A stretch of 44,473 nt of DNA, from positions 1 through 44,473 of the forward strand of contig VGEH01000019.1 in assembly GCA_016869375.1 (NCBI GenBank), written 5' to 3'. The DNA is from Alphaproteobacteria bacterium. GTDB taxonomy: Bacteria > Pseudomonadota > Alphaproteobacteria > SHVZ01. The notes beneath the pieces are model-generated. The model made no database searches. It was not told where the DNA came from and worked only from the letters and a program-made list of their open reading frames with translations. Positions 15,904 through 25,220 of this stretch are shown here, piece after piece; the first letter of the stretch is position 1; every line of letters begins with the position of its first letter. Both the position numbers and the translations under genes were made by a program.

Positions 15904-18900
15904 TCAGTCGGCGGCCGTCAGCGCGCCGAGAACCTCGATCCCAGCCGAGCGGGTCGAAGCGTTGTGCGAGCCGACCTCGCCTTTGATCAGCTCGCCGAGC
16001 TTCGTGAGCTGGACATCGACTCTGGCCATGACCTCCTGCGCGACCTGCTTGGCCTGCAGGGTCGGCGCCGAGTCGGCGATGGCGACGACGTTGATCGCAT
16101 CGACCAGCGTGTCGTTGAGGCCGGCCGGGTTGCGGAGTACGTCGCGCGGCGTCTCGCGCTTGATGTCGACGAGGACGCCCTCGATCGCCTCCAGCTTGGC
16201 GATGATCGCCTTGCCCTGCTCGCGCAGGTCCTTGCCATCCTCGCCCAGCCGCTTGTCGAGGTCGCCGATCTGGCGCTTGACCCGCCGGATACGGTTAACG
16301 CCCTCGTTCAACGCGCCCAGCTTGCCATAGAGCTTTTCCAGCAGCTCGAACTGCTCGATGAAGGCAGCCTGGCTGGTGTCGACGCGCGGATCCTTGGCCA
16401 CCTCGAATTTGGCCGTCTGGGTCTCGCCGCCGACGTCGAGCGTGACGTTGTAGATTCCCGGCACGACCGCCGGGCCGCTGGACTCGTCGCTCTCGCTCGC
16501 CAGCGGCTTGTACTTCCGGACTACCAGCGACTGATCGAGCTTGATCGGACCTTGGTGGCGCTGGTCCCAGACGAAGCGGTTGAGCCCGGCCTTGGTGCCG
16601 GGACGCTTGCCGTGCGGGGCGTCCTTGTTGTCGGATGAGAAGCTGACGATGGTCTTGCCCAGCGCATCCTGGAAAGTGAGCTTGACCGGCTTGTCGGAGT
16701 CCTTCGGCAGCCAATAGTAGATGATGGCCCCGTTCGGCGGGTTCTCGCCGACATCGAGGTATTGGCGGAAGCGGCTTCCGTCGACATTCTCGACACCCTC
16801 GGTCGAGGCGCCGATGCCGAAGGCCGGGCTGTAGCTGATGCCCGTGCGCGCAAAGCTCATGCCCGCGCTCCAGGTCAACTTGGTGCGGATCGCCGGGCGC
16901 GGCGTGACGAGCTGGACCTTGTTCTGGTCCGCCGAAAGCTGGCGCAGCGGCGAGACGTCGTCGAGGATCCAGAACGAGCGGCCATGGGTGCCGGCGACGA
17001 GGTCGCTGTCCTTGACCTTGAGGTCGTAGACAGGAACGACCGGGAAGCCGCCGGCCATCCGCGTCCAGGTCTTGCCGTCGTCGAGGGTGAAGAAGATGCC
17101 CGTCTCCGTACCGACATAGAGGAGGCCGGGACGGACCGGATCGGCACGCACGACGCGCGTGATCTCGCCCTTCGGGAAGTTGCCGTTGATCGACTCCCAG
17201 GTCTTGCCGCCGTCCTTGGTGCGGAAGAGATAGGGATCGTAGTCGGCGAGCTTGAAGCGCGTGGCCGCGACATAGACCGTGTCGGCGTTGTGGGCCGAGA
17301 TCTCGACGCAGCCGACATAGGCAAGCTCGGGCATGCCCTTCGGCGTCACGTTGGTCCACGAGCCGCCGTCGTTGCGCGTGACGTGCACGAGGCCGTCATC
17401 GGTCGAACCCCAGATCTCGCCCTTGCGATGCGGCGACTCGACGACCGAGGCCAGGGTCGCATGCACCTCGGCGCCGGCGGTGTCGTGGGTCAGATCGCCG
17501 CCCGACGGCCCCTGCCGGCTGACGTCGTTGAGGCTGAGATCGGGAGAGATCACCTCCCAGCTCATGCCTTCGTTCCGGGTACGGAAGAGGTGGTTGCCGC
17601 CGGCGTAGATGACGTCGCTGTCATGCGGCGAGAAGACGATCGGAAAGGTCCAGGCGAAGCGGTACTTGAGGTCCTTCGGCGCGATGCCGGTCGATTCCTC
17701 CGGCCATACATTCACCAGCTGCATCTGCCGCGTGCGGTGGTCGTAGCGCTGCAGCGCCCCCGCGCCGCCGGGGCTGGAGCCGACCGCGCCGCAATAGACG
17801 ATGTTCGGGTCCTTCGGATGCACGGCGATGAAGCCGCTCTCGCCGGTACCCGGATAGGTGCAGTCGCTGAGCGTGATCACGCTCCATTCGGACGCGCTCG
17901 GCGTCGAGATCGAGGTGTTGTCCTGCTGCGTCGCGTAGACGCGGTAGGGATGCTGGTTGTCGACGTCGATGCGATAGAACTGCGCCGTCTTCTGATTGTA
18001 GATCGACGACCAGGTGCGACCGCCGTTGAAGGAGATGCAGGCGCCGCCGTCATTGCCCTCGATCATCCGCTTCGGATTGGCGGGATCGATCCAGATGTCG
18101 TGGTTGTCGCCGTGCGGCGTCGTCACCTCGAAGAAGTTCGCGCCGCCATCGGTCGACTTCCACATCTGATAATTGGTGACGTAGCAAGTATCGGCGTGGC
18201 CGGGATCGGCGAAGATGTGGGTGTAGTACCAGGGCCGGTGCATCAGGTCGCGGTTCTGCGAGGCCTGGACCCATTTGTTGCCGTAGTCGTCGGTGCGGTA
18301 GAGGCCGGTCTTCTCGCCTTCCGTCTCGATCAGGCAGTAGACGCGGCCGGCCTGCGCCGCCGAGGCCGAGACGCCGAGCTTGCCGAGCGGCTGGCCGGGA
18401 AGGCCGTTCTTGCCGGTGAGCTCCTCCCAGGTGTCGCCGCCGTCCTTCGAGCGGAAAAGGCCGCTGCCGGGCCCGCCGCTGTTCAGGTGCCAGAAGCTTC
18501 GGCGCGTCTGCCAGCAGGCGGCGAAGAGGATGCGCGGGTTGTTCGGATCCATCGCCATGTCGACGCAGCCGGCGTCTGGACCGCGGTCGAGAATCTTCTG
18601 CCACGTCTTGCCGCCGTCCTTCGAGCGGAAGACGCCGCGCTCGGGGTTCGGCCCGAAAGCATCGCCGAGCGCCGCGACATAGACGAGGTCGGGATTCTCC
18701 GGATGGATGCAGATGCGCCCGATATGGCGCGTCTCCTTCAGGCCGATATGGGTCCAGCTGTGCCCGGCATCGGTCGACTTGTACATGCCGTCGCCATAGG
18801 AGACGTCGATGCGGATCGTGGTCTCGCCGGTGCCGGCATAGATGACGTTGGAATCCGACTTGGCGACCGCGATGGCGCCGATCGTGGCGCTGGTGAGGTA

Positions 18901-19101
18901 GCCGTCCGAGACGTTGCGCCAGTAGACACCGCCATCGACGGTCTTCCAGATGCCGCCGGCGCAAGCGCCGAAGTAGAAGGTGACCGGATCCTTGTAGTCG
19001 CCGGCGACGGCGACTACGCGGCCCCCGCGGGGTGGGCCGATGCATCGCCACTTGAGCGCGTCGAGACGACCCGATTCCGTCAGGGGCGATACAGTCGACA
19101 T
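15904..19101 (-). CDS. Large BNR/sortilin-type beta-propeller protein
   Basis: The 1065-residue protein is built mainly of BNR/Asp-box repeats, recognisable as KSTDAGHSW, RSKDGGKTW, RSKDGGDTW, RTKDGGKTW and LDDGKTW units. These form beta-propellers like the VPS10/sortilin and 'glycosyl hydrolase BNR repeat' proteins. The opening GPPRGGRVVAVAGDYKDPVTFYFGACAGGIWKT matches a widespread family from Acidobacteria and other phyla. The last 150 residues are a charged helical region (EQFELLEKLYGKLGALNEG onward) after an Ig-like segment. ATG 19101 has an AGGA box; an earlier in-frame start at 19158 adds 19 residues. Neither start gives a signal peptide, although family members are normally exported. 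Function is unknown: a binding or hydrolytic role is family inference only. Confidence 0.87.
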   Translation of the reverse strand: MSTVSPLTESGRLDALKWRCIGPPRGGRVVAVAGDYKDPVTFYFGACAGGIWKTVDGGVYWRNVSDGYLTSATIGAIAVAKSDSNVIYAGTGETTIRIDVSYGDGMYKSTDAGHSWTHIGLKETRHIGRICIHPENPDLVYVAALGDAFGPNPERGVFRSKDGGKTWQKILDRGPDAGCVDMAMDPNNPRILFAACWQTRRSFWHLNSGGPGSGLFRSKDGGDTWEELTGKNGLPGQPLGKLGVSASAAQAGRVYCLIETEGEKTGLYRTDDYGNKWVQASQNRDLMHRPWYYTHIFADPGHADTCYVTNYQMWKSTDGGANFFEVTTPHGDNHDIWIDPANPKRMIEGNDGGACISFNGGRTWSSIYNQKTAQFYRIDVDNQHPYRVYATQQDNTSISTPSASEWSVITLSDCTYPGTGESGFIAVHPKDPNIVYCGAVGSSPGGAGALQRYDHRTRQMQLVNVWPEESTGIAPKDLKYRFAWTFPIVFSPHDSDVIYAGGNHLFRTRNEGMSWEVISPDLSLNDVSRQGPSGGDLTHDTAGAEVHATLASVVESPHRKGEIWGSTDDGLVHVTRNDGGSWTNVTPKGMPELAYVGCVEISAHNADTVYVAATRFKLADYDPYLFRTKDGGKTWESINGNFPKGEITRVVRADPVRPGLLYVGTETGIFFTLDDGKTWTRMAGGFPVVPVYDLKVKDSDLVAGTHGRSFWILDDVSPLRQLSADQNKVQLVTPRPAIRTKLTWSAGMSFARTGISYSPAFGIGASTEGVENVDGSRFRQYLDVGENPPNGAIIYYWLPKDSDKPVKLTFQDALGKTIVSFSSDNKDAPHGKRPGTKAGLNRFVWDQRHQGPIKLDQSLVVRKYKPLASESDESSGPAVVPGIYNVTLDVGGETQTAKFEVAKDPRVDTSQAAFIEQFELLEKLYGKLGALNEGVNRIRRVKRQIGDLDKRLGEDGKDLREQGKAIIAKLEAIEGVLVDIKRETPRDVLRNPAGLNDTLVDAINVVAIADSAPTLQAKQVAQEVMARVDVQLTKLGELIKGEVGSHNASTRSAGIEVLGALTAAD

Positions 19102-19252
19102 CTTGATCCTGCCGATGGTTGGGATTGAGGCGGGGAAGTTCGGCCGAAACGATGTCACGGCCGGCGGGGCAGCGACAAGGCCTCTCGGCCCGGACGTCGA
19201 TTTCGCCCGTTGCCGCCCTCCCCCCTTGCTGCTAAGTCATTGATCCGGCGCC

Positions 19253-19329
<77 letters not shown>

Positions 19330-19366
19330 GCGCCGACACCACGCCGACTGGAGTTCCGAGGCCGAT

Positions 19367-19672
19367 ATGCAGGTGCGCATCTACCAGCCCGCCAAGACCG
19401 CGATGCAGTCCGGCCGCGGCAAGGCCCGCGAGTGGATCGTCGAGTTCGAGCCGACCAGCCCGCGCGGGCCGGAGCCGCTGATGGGCTGGAGCGGCGGCGG
19501 CGACACCAAGGAGCAGGTGCGCCTGACCTTCCCGTCGCGCGAGGAAGCGGTCGCTTATGCCGACAAGCACGGCTACAGCTACACGCTGGTCGCCGCGCAC
19601 GACAGACGCTTCAAGCCCAAGGCTTACGCCGACAATTTCAAGTTCGACCGCTTCAAGCCCTGGACGCATTAG
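19367..19672 (+). CDS. NDUFS4-like complex I accessory subunit
   Basis: The 101-residue protein belongs to the 'ETC complex I subunit conserved region' family, homologous to mitochondrial NDUFS4 (18 kDa/AQDQ subunit). It runs from [19 protein letters not shown] through [19 protein letters not shown] to the C-terminal [14 protein letters not shown]4 binds the peripheral arm of NADH:ubiquinone oxidoreductase near the NADH and quinone modules and supports its assembly. Among bacteria it is mainly an alphaproteobacterial protein, which helps to place this window. It stands alone, away from any nuo operon, between two tRNA genes. Confidence 0.9.
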   Translation: MQVRIYQPAKTAMQSGRGKAREWIVEFEPTSPRGPEPLMGWSGGGDTKEQVRLTFPSREEAVAYADKHGYSYTLVAAHDRRFKPKAYADNFKFDRFKPWTH

Positions 19673-19691
19673 TGCGCCCAGGAGCGCATCC

Positions 19692-19768
19692 GGCCCCGTA
19701 GCTCAGCGGATTAGAGCAACAGCCTTCTAAGCTGTGGGTCGCTGGTTCAAGTCCAGCCGGGGTCGCCA
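19692..19768 (+). tRNA. tRNA-Arg (anticodon TCT)
   Basis: A complete 77-base cloverleaf. Acceptor GGCCCCG pairs with CGGGGTC including one G-T wobble, the anticodon stem ACAGC/GCTGT encloses CTTCTAA with anticodon TCT, and the T arm holds GGTTCAAGTCC. Discriminator G and CCA are encoded. No integrase or repeated tRNA 3' end follows. Confidence 0.95.
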
Positions 19769-19834
19769 CCCTCTTGACGGCACGCGGTTCGCCGTACCGG
19801 ACCGCGCCGAACCCGTGAAGCGGCTAAGAGCCCC

Positions 19835-20023
19835 ATGACCGACAAGTCTCTTGACCTTCTCGAAGAGGCCAAGCGCCATCGCCGGAAGGCGGCCGAGATG
19901 CGTGGCCAGGCCATGACCCAGCCGAAGATGGCGGACATTTTCGAGGATCTCGCCCGCGTCCATGACGCGGCCGCCGAGGAGATCGAGGACCGGTTGAGTC
20001 CGGGCCTGACGAAAAAGGACTAA
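19835..20023 (+). CDS. Small charged helical protein, unknown
   Basis: A 62-residue protein, highly charged and probably one or two long helices ([19 protein letters not shown] and [22 protein letters not shown]). There is no signal peptide, metal motif or membrane segment. Similar short proteins occur in many alphaproteobacteria without assigned function. Its TAA stop shares the tetranucleotide CTAA with the convergent monooxygenase stop. Codon use fits the host, so I regard it as real but with less certainty than the larger genes. Confidence 0.6.
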   Translation: MTDKSLDLLEEAKRHRRKAAEMRGQAMTQPKMADIFEDLARVHDAAAEEIEDRLSPGLTKKD

Positions 20024-21018
20024 GCCGCCTTCGCCATCGTCTGGCGAACTTCTGCGATCAGCTCGAAGGAGCGCAGCCGCGCACGGTGGTCATAGATCTG
20101 GCCGGTGAAGATGATCTCGTCGACCTTCGTCACCTCCATGAAGGCGCGGATGCCGCTGCGCACGGATTCCGGCGAACCGACGACGGCCATGCGCATCCCG
20201 TGCTCGACGCGCGCCTTCTCGGCCGGCGACCAGAACCCGTCCATCGAGTCGACCGGCGGGAGCAGCGGGCCGGGCTGGCCGCGCCGGAGGTTGATCCAGC
20301 CTTGCTGCAGCGACGTGAACAGGCGATGCGCCTCGGCGTCGGTGTCGGCGGCGACGACGCTCAACCCCGCCATCGCATAAGGCTTCTGCAGCGTCTCCGA
20401 GGGCTTGAACTGCTGCCGGTAGATCTCCAGCGCTTCCATCAGATGGTCGGGCGCGAAATGCGAAGCGAAGCCGAAGGGCAGCCCGAGCGCAGCGGCCAGC
20501 TGCGCGCCGAACAGGCTGGACCCCAGGATCCAGATCGGGACATTGAGACCGGCGCCGGGAACCGCGCGCACCGCTTGACCCGGCTCGGCCGGCCGGAAGT
20601 AGGCCTGCAGTTCGAGCACGTCCTGCGGGAAGCTGTCGGCAGCCTCGAAATAGCGCCTCAGCGCCTGCGCCGTCCGCTGATCGGTTCCGGGCGCGCGGCC
20701 GAGGCCGAGATCGATACGTCCGGGGAACAGCGCCTCCAGCGTGCCGAACTGCTCGGCGATCACCAGCGGGGCATGGTTCGGCAGCATGATGCCGCCGGAG
20801 CCGACGCGGATCGTCTTGGTGCCGCCGGCGACGTGCGCAATCACGACCGAGGTCGCGGCGCTGGCGATGCCCGGCATGTTGTGGTGCTCGGCGAGCCAGT
20901 AGCGGTGATAGCCCCAGCGCTCCGCGTGCTGAGCCAGATCGAGCGAGTTGCGGAAGGCGAGCGAGGCGTCGCCACCCGCGATGATCGGAGAGAGATCGAG
21001 GACCGAGAACGGGATCAC
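20020..21018 (-). CDS. LLM-class flavin-dependent monooxygenase (luciferase-like)
   Basis: The 332-residue protein has the bacterial luciferase-like TIM barrel that uses reduced FMN. The start [12 protein letters not shown], the segment [20 protein letters not shown] and the stretch [39 protein letters not shown] are typical of the MsnO8/YhbW-like branch. It probably oxidises a small organic compound; the substrate is unknown. I chose GTG 21018 because homologues begin at this motif, whereas the longer frame (to 21231) extends under the divergent deacylase gene. The spacer to that gene contains a 12-bp perfect palindrome. Confidence 0.86.
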   Translation of the reverse strand: MIPFSVLDLSPIIAGGDASLAFRNSLDLAQHAERWGYHRYWLAEHHNMPGIASAATSVVIAHVAGGTKTIRVGSGGIMLPNHAPLVIAEQFGTLEALFPGRIDLGLGRAPGTDQRTAQALRRYFEAADSFPQDVLELQAYFRPAEPGQAVRAVPGAGLNVPIWILGSSLFGAQLAAALGLPFGFASHFAPDHLMEALEIYRQQFKPSETLQKPYAMAGLSVVAADTDAEAHRLFTSLQQGWINLRRGQPGPLLPPVDSMDGFWSPAEKARVEHGMRMAVVGSPESVRSGIRAFMEVTKVDEIIFTGQIYDHRARLRSFELIAEVRQTMAKAA

Positions 21019-21129
21019 GGGACCGCCTGAGGCTGGGAGGAGGTTGGCAGCATATGGGCGTTCGTCCCGAAGACTCCAATGCTTCGTTCCGCTGGCCGAG
21101 TTCCGCGCTTGGCCACCCCCGTCGGGCGT

Positions 21130-21153
21130 GCTTAATTCCGATCGGAAAACAGC
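21130..21153. promoter_or_regulatory. Palindromic candidate operator
   Basis: TTCCGATCGGAA (21136-21147) is a perfect 12-bp palindrome, and the symmetry resumes three bases outward with GCT/AGC. It lies in the 154-base spacer between the divergent monooxygenase and deacylase genes, about 26 bases before the deacylase ATG. No T run follows, so a terminator is unlikely. The binding protein is unknown, and no regulator gene is adjacent. Confidence 0.45.
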
Positions 21154-21172
21154 CCCGCGGAAGCTCCCCCCC

Positions 21173-22189
21173 ATGATCCGATCCGGTACGTCGTCGGTCT
21201 GGACCGACCTCGACTTCAACAAGAGCGGCAAGCAGGTCGGACGCCTGCACCTGCCCTACTCGGTCACGCGCTCGGCCTACGGCCATATCGACATCCCGCT
21301 TGCGATCATCAAGAACGGCAGCGGCCCGACCGTGCTGCTCATGGCCGGGAACCACGGCGACGAGTACGAGGGCCAGGTGACGATGATCCGGCTGATCCAG
21401 GATCTCGAGCCTTCGGACATCAAGGGCCGGGTCATCATCATGCCGGCGGCCAACCTGCCGGCGGCGATGGCGGGCGCGCGCGTCTCGCCGCTCGATGCCG
21501 GCAACCTGAACCGCGCCTTCCCGGGCAATCCGAACGGCACGCCGACCTGGCAGATCGCGCATTACATCGACGACATCCTGGTGCCGGAATGCGATGCGTG
21601 GCTCGATCTCCATTCCGGCGGCGGCTCGCTCGACTACCTGCCCTTCGCCGCCTTCTACCAGACCGGCGAGGACAAGAAGCTCGACGACAAGGCCGAGGGC
21701 ATCATGAACGCCTTCGGCGCGCCCCGGAGCTGCCGCGTCACCGCGGCGCCGGACGGGCGCCTCGCCGCCTCCTCCGGCCATCGCCGGAAGATCCCCTATC
21801 TCGGCGGCGAGTATGGCGGCACCGCCTCGGTCAATCCCGACGGCGTCGACATCACGCGCCACGGTACGTTGCGCGTGCTCGCCCATCTCGGCGTGCTGAA
21901 GACGATCAAGCGCTTCAAGGTGCCGGCACCGAAGAAGACGCGGCTCATGGAGCTCGGCGGCCACGACTACTACATGCACGCGCCCGAGACCGGATTGTTC
22001 GAGCCGGCGACCCGCCTCGGCGACGAGGTGAAGAAGGGCCAGCTCTGCGGCACCGTCCACTTCATCGACAATCCCGAGCGCAAGGGCGTGCCCGTCTTCT
22101 TCAAGCGCGAAGGCATCGTCGTCTGCAAGCGGCACTATGGCCGCGTCGAACCCGGCGACTGCGTCGCCCATCTCGCCACGGATATCTGA
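21173..22189 (+). CDS. Aspartoacylase / succinylglutamate-desuccinylase-family deacylase
   Basis: The 338-residue protein is a zinc carboxypeptidase-like deacylase. The metal ligands are H61 and E64 in GNHGDEYEG and H147 in DLHSGG. A glutamate in GGEYGG later in the chain is a candidate catalytic residue. The C-terminal 90 residues form a small biotinyl-like beta domain ([21 protein letters not shown]). Family members release acyl groups from N-acyl amino acids, for example N-acetyl-diaminobutyrate (DoeB) or N-succinylglutamate. It lies two bases before the D-threonine-aldolase-like gene, so the two probably form a pathway pair: deacylation followed by C-C cleavage or elimination. Confidence 0.87.
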   Translation: MIRSGTSSVWTDLDFNKSGKQVGRLHLPYSVTRSAYGHIDIPLAIIKNGSGPTVLLMAGNHGDEYEGQVTMIRLIQDLEPSDIKGRVIIMPAANLPAAMAGARVSPLDAGNLNRAFPGNPNGTPTWQIAHYIDDILVPECDAWLDLHSGGGSLDYLPFAAFYQTGEDKKLDDKAEGIMNAFGAPRSCRVTAAPDGRLAASSGHRRKIPYLGGEYGGTASVNPDGVDITRHGTLRVLAHLGVLKTIKRFKVPAPKKTRLMELGGHDYYMHAPETGLFEPATRLGDEVKKGQLCGTVHFIDNPERKGVPVFFKREGIVVCKRHYGRVEPGDCVAHLATDI

Positions 22190-22191
22190 CC

Positions 22192-23316
22192 ATGGATGAC
22201 ATCAGCGCTTTCGCCCCTGTCGCCATCGGCACCATCGGCCAGCCCAAGACGGCGCTCGATACGCCGTCGCTGCTGGTCGACCTCGACGTCATGGAAGCCA
22301 ACACCGCCAAAATGGCGAAGACCTTCCGCGACAACGGCGTCAACTGGCGCCCCCACACCAAGGGCATGAAGATCCCCGCGCTGGCGCATAGGCTGATCAA
22401 GGCCGGCGCGATCGGCGTCACCTGCGCCAAGCTCGGCGAGGCCGAGGTCATGGCCGCGGGCGGCATCGGCGACATCCTGGTCGCCAACCAGATCGTCGGC
22501 CCGGTCAAGATCCAGCGCCTGGTCAATCTGCAGCGCCATTCCGACGTCATGGTCGCCGTCGACAACTGGGACAACATCCGCGAGATCGATGCGGCGGCGA
22601 TCGCCGCCGGCGTGCGCGTGCGCGTGCTGGTCGAGGTCAACACCGGCATGAACCGCGCCGGCACCAAGCCCGGCGAGGCGACGGTCGAGCTGGCGAAGAA
22701 GGCCGCCGGCCTGAAGGGCGTGAAGCTCGCCGGCCTGATGACCTGGGAAGCGCATACGCTCCGCATCACCGACGCAGCCGAGAAGAAGAAGGCGATCGAG
22801 GGTGCGATCGCGACATTCCTAGGCACCGTGAAGGCCTGCCGCGATGCCGGCGTCGAGATCGGCATCGTCAGCTGCGGCGGGACCGGCACCTACTGGATCA
22901 CCGCGACGCAGAAGGGCATCACCGAGGTGCAGGCCGGCGGCGGCATTTTCGGCGACGTGCTCTACCGCAAGAGCTTCGGCGTCGATCATCCCTATGCGAT
23001 GACCGTGCTCGCCACCGTGACCAGCCGGCCCGAGCCGACGCGCATCATCTGCGATGCCGGCAAGAAGACGATGACCGGCGACGCGGCGATGCCCGAGCCG
23101 ATCGGCCTCGGCGCGCTCGCCGGCATGGCGCTCTCGGCCGAGCACACCATCGTCAACCTCGCCGAGCCGAACGATAAGCTCCGCGTCGGCGACAAGCTCG
23201 AGTTCGTCGTCGGCTACACTGACACCACGCTCAACCTGCATGACGAGCTGGTCGGCACCCGCAAGGGCAAGGTCGAGGTGATCTGGTCGATCCTCGGCCG
23301 CGGCAAGCTGAAGTAA
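22192..23316 (+). CDS. D-threonine aldolase / D-serine dehydratase-like (DSD1 family)
   Basis: The 374-residue protein has the alanine-racemase N-terminal PLP barrel plus the metal-dependent D-serine dehydratase-like C-terminal domain. The cofactor lysine is K57 in NWRPHTKGMK, at the position of the RPHxKTHK lysine of D-threonine aldolases. Later come LVEVNTGMNRAGTKPG, SCGGTGTYW and the C-terminal metal site region TTLNLHDELVG. Members cleave D-3-hydroxy amino acids to glycine plus aldehyde, or dehydrate D-serine; beta-hydroxyaspartate aldolase (BhcC) is a relative. It follows the deacylase in the same operon. Its stop directly abuts the convergent amidotransferase stop. Confidence 0.87.
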   Translation: MDDISAFAPVAIGTIGQPKTALDTPSLLVDLDVMEANTAKMAKTFRDNGVNWRPHTKGMKIPALAHRLIKAGAIGVTCAKLGEAEVMAAGGIGDILVANQIVGPVKIQRLVNLQRHSDVMVAVDNWDNIREIDAAAIAAGVRVRVLVEVNTGMNRAGTKPGEATVELAKKAAGLKGVKLAGLMTWEAHTLRITDAAEKKKAIEGAIATFLGTVKACRDAGVEIGIVSCGGTGTYWITATQKGITEVQAGGGIFGDVLYRKSFGVDHPYAMTVLATVTSRPEPTRIICDAGKKTMTGDAAMPEPIGLGALAGMALSAEHTIVNLAEPNDKLRVGDKLEFVVGYTDTTLNLHDELVGTRKGKVEVIWSILGRGKLK

Positions 23317-24084
23317 CTACAACAGCGCCTCCACCCGAGGCGCGACTCCCGCTGACGCAATCAACAGGCGCTCCGGCGGCACCTCGTTCCAATGGGCGAG
23401 GTGTCCGTCGAGCGGCTCCGAGACCACGGTCAGCGCCGTGGTCGGGCCGCCCCAGAACATGGTCGGCGGCTTGTCGTCGCTGGAGTGCCGGATCGCATAG
23501 ACGCGGATGCCGTCGCTGAGCGCGGCCGTCATGCGGAAGGGATCGGTCGCTCCGGCCTCGGAAGCGAAATCCTCGACGATGCGGATGGTCTTGCGGATCG
23601 CCGTGGCCGGGTCCTCCTCGAGCCCGTGCACGAAGAGCAGCAGGAAGAACAGCTCGGAGTCGGTGGTGCCGTGGCGGTGGCGATAGAGATCGTCGGGCAG
23701 CAGCGCCTCGAGTCGGCGGCGCACCTTGTCGTAGCCGCCGATCTGCCCGTTATGCATGAACAGCCAGCGGCCGAGCCCGAAGGGATGGCAGTTGGCGCGG
23801 CTGGTCGCGGTGCCGGTCGAGGCCCGCACATGGGCGAAGAACAGGCAGGCCTCGACTTGGTGCGCCAGGCTCTTCAGGTTCGGGTCGTTCCAGGCCGGCA
23901 GGATGTCGCGATAGATCCCCGGCACGTTGCGGCCGCCATACCACCCGACACCGAAGCCGTCGCCATTGGTGGTGACGGTGGCTTTCCTGGCGTGCAGGCT
24001 CTGCTGTATCAGCGAGTTCTCGGGCTCGAAGATCAGTGAATCGAGATAGATCGGCTGTCCGGCATAGGTGAGCCAGCGGCACAT
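23317..24084 (-). CDS. Class II glutamine amidotransferase (EgtC/YafJ-like)
   Basis: The 255-residue protein is a stand-alone Ntn-type glutaminase domain. The chain starts MCRWLTYAGQPI, so Cys2 becomes the N-terminal nucleophile after methionine removal. Supporting motifs are TTNGDGFGVGWYG, AHVRASTGTATSRANCHPF and FMHNGQIGGYDKVRR. Related proteins include YafJ and EgtC, which hydrolyses the gamma-glutamyl bond during ergothioneine synthesis. No egtB or egtD is present nearby, so the substrate is open. It is divergent from the L-threonine-aldolase-like gene across 68 bases. Confidence 0.88.
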   Translation of the reverse strand: MCRWLTYAGQPIYLDSLIFEPENSLIQQSLHARKATVTTNGDGFGVGWYGGRNVPGIYRDILPAWNDPNLKSLAHQVEACLFFAHVRASTGTATSRANCHPFGLGRWLFMHNGQIGGYDKVRRRLEALLPDDLYRHRHGTTDSELFFLLLFVHGLEEDPATAIRKTIRIVEDFASEAGATDPFRMTAALSDGIRVYAIRHSSDDKPPTMFWGGPTTALTVVSEPLDGHLAHWNEVPPERLLIASAGVAPRVEALL

Positions 24085-24152
24085 CGGCGTTCTCCCTCGA
24101 CATCTCCAATCCGGCAATGATACGCGAGGGCAGTTAACGGGGGATTTCCTGA

Positions 24153-25211
24153 ATGGCATTGCCGCGCGTCAACCTGGCTGGCGACGGGCCGGACCTCTCG
24201 CCTCGCGCCTATGCACGGCTGCTTGCCGAGCTCACGGAAAAGCTCGATGTCGGCGCCGACTCCTACGGGCTGGGCGGCTTCGTCGCCGAGTTCGAGAAGA
24301 AGATGGCGGCCGCGTTCGGCAAGGAGCGTGCGATCGTCATGCCGACCGGCACGCTCGCCAACAACTTCGCGCTGGAGCTGCTCTCGGACCGCCACCGCCG
24401 CCGCGTGCTGGTGCAGAGCGACGGGCACATCCAGAACGACACCGGCGACTCCGCCCAGCGCCTCGGCGGCGTCGTTCTGGTGCCGATCCAGGACAAGCAA
24501 GCCGCCTACACACCAGCCGCGATGAAGACCGAGATCGAGCGTGCCGCCGGCGCGCGCGTGTCCATCCCGTTCTCCTCGATGGTGATCGAGACGCCGGTCC
24601 GCCGCCGCTTCGCCCAGATGTTCCCGCTCGCCGACATGGATGCGGCGGTGAGCTACGCGAAAGAAGCTGGGCTCAAGTGTCATCTCGACGGCGCCCGCGT
24701 CTATCTCGCTTCCGCCTGGACCGGGCGCGGGGTGAAGGATTTCTGCCGGCCCTTCGATACGGTCTACTGCTCGCTCTACAAGTATTTCGGCACGCCCTTC
24801 GGGGCCGTGCTCGCAGGCCCCGCCGAGCTGATCGACGGGCTCTATCATGATCGGCGCCGTCATGGCGGCGGCTTGGCCCAGATGTGGCAGGTCGCGCTGG
24901 TCGCCGATCACTTCCTCGACGGCATGGAGGAACGCTGGAAGAAAGCGGCGAAAATGGGCGAGCCCGCCTACAAGCGGCTCGAAGCCTCCGGCCGCTTCAC
25001 CGTCGAGCGCATTCCCGACGGCAGCAACATCGTGAAGCTCAGGCTAACCAAGGGCGATGCCGAGGCCCTCAAAGCCTTCCGTGGACGCGCCGAGGCGGCC
25101 GGGCTCAAAATGCCGGAGATCGGCGGCGACATGCTGCCGATCCGGGTCAACGAGACCTGGCTTGCGTCGAGCGGAGAGGAGATCGCCGACCGGCTGATCG
25201 CATCCGCGTAA
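24153..25211 (+). CDS. L-threonine aldolase-like PLP lyase
   Basis: The 352-residue protein is a fold-type I PLP enzyme of the beta-eliminating lyase/threonine aldolase group. The cofactor lysine is K210 in YCSLYKYFG, and the PLP-binding aspartate is D179 in CHLDGAR. The N-terminal PTGTLANNFAL matches the family's SGTMAN loop. The segment QSDGHIQNDTGDSAQRLGG differs from standard threonine aldolases, which have an EGAH motif here, so this is a divergent subfamily. The expected reaction is reversible cleavage of an L-3-hydroxy amino acid to glycine plus aldehyde. The amidase gene follows after nine bases. Confidence 0.83.
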   Translation: MALPRVNLAGDGPDLSPRAYARLLAELTEKLDVGADSYGLGGFVAEFEKKMAAAFGKERAIVMPTGTLANNFALELLSDRHRRRVLVQSDGHIQNDTGDSAQRLGGVVLVPIQDKQAAYTPAAMKTEIERAAGARVSIPFSSMVIETPVRRRFAQMFPLADMDAAVSYAKEAGLKCHLDGARVYLASAWTGRGVKDFCRPFDTVYCSLYKYFGTPFGAVLAGPAELIDGLYHDRRRHGGGLAQMWQVALVADHFLDGMEERWKKAAKMGEPAYKRLEASGRFTVERIPDGSNIVKLRLTKGDAEALKAFRGRAEAAGLKMPEIGGDMLPIRVNETWLASSGEEIADRLIASA

Positions 25212-25220
25212 GGGGGAACC

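Noticed and set aside
16762-19128. A 788-codon open frame opposite the BNR propeller gene
   Set aside because: Composition is low-complexity Ala/Arg/Asp/Val without motifs, mirroring the repeat gene on the other strand.
19692-19768. tRNA-Arg as an occupied attachment site for an integrated element
   Set aside because: No integrase, no duplicated tRNA 3' end and no change in composition follow; the next genes are ordinary.
20090-22171. A 693-codon minus-strand frame under the deacylase gene and the monooxygenase
   Set aside because: It is a shadow of the deacylase and monooxygenase frames; it has no family signature.
23317-24084. An ergothioneine pathway, from the EgtC-like amidotransferase
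   Set aside because: No egtB, egtD or other ergothioneine gene is in the window; the YafJ-like assignment is equally good.
22192-25211. The beta-hydroxyaspartate cycle (bhc genes)
   Set aside because: Only a BhcC-like aldolase relative is present; no clear BhcB dehydratase, BhcA aminotransferase or BhcD reductase lies in the cluster.
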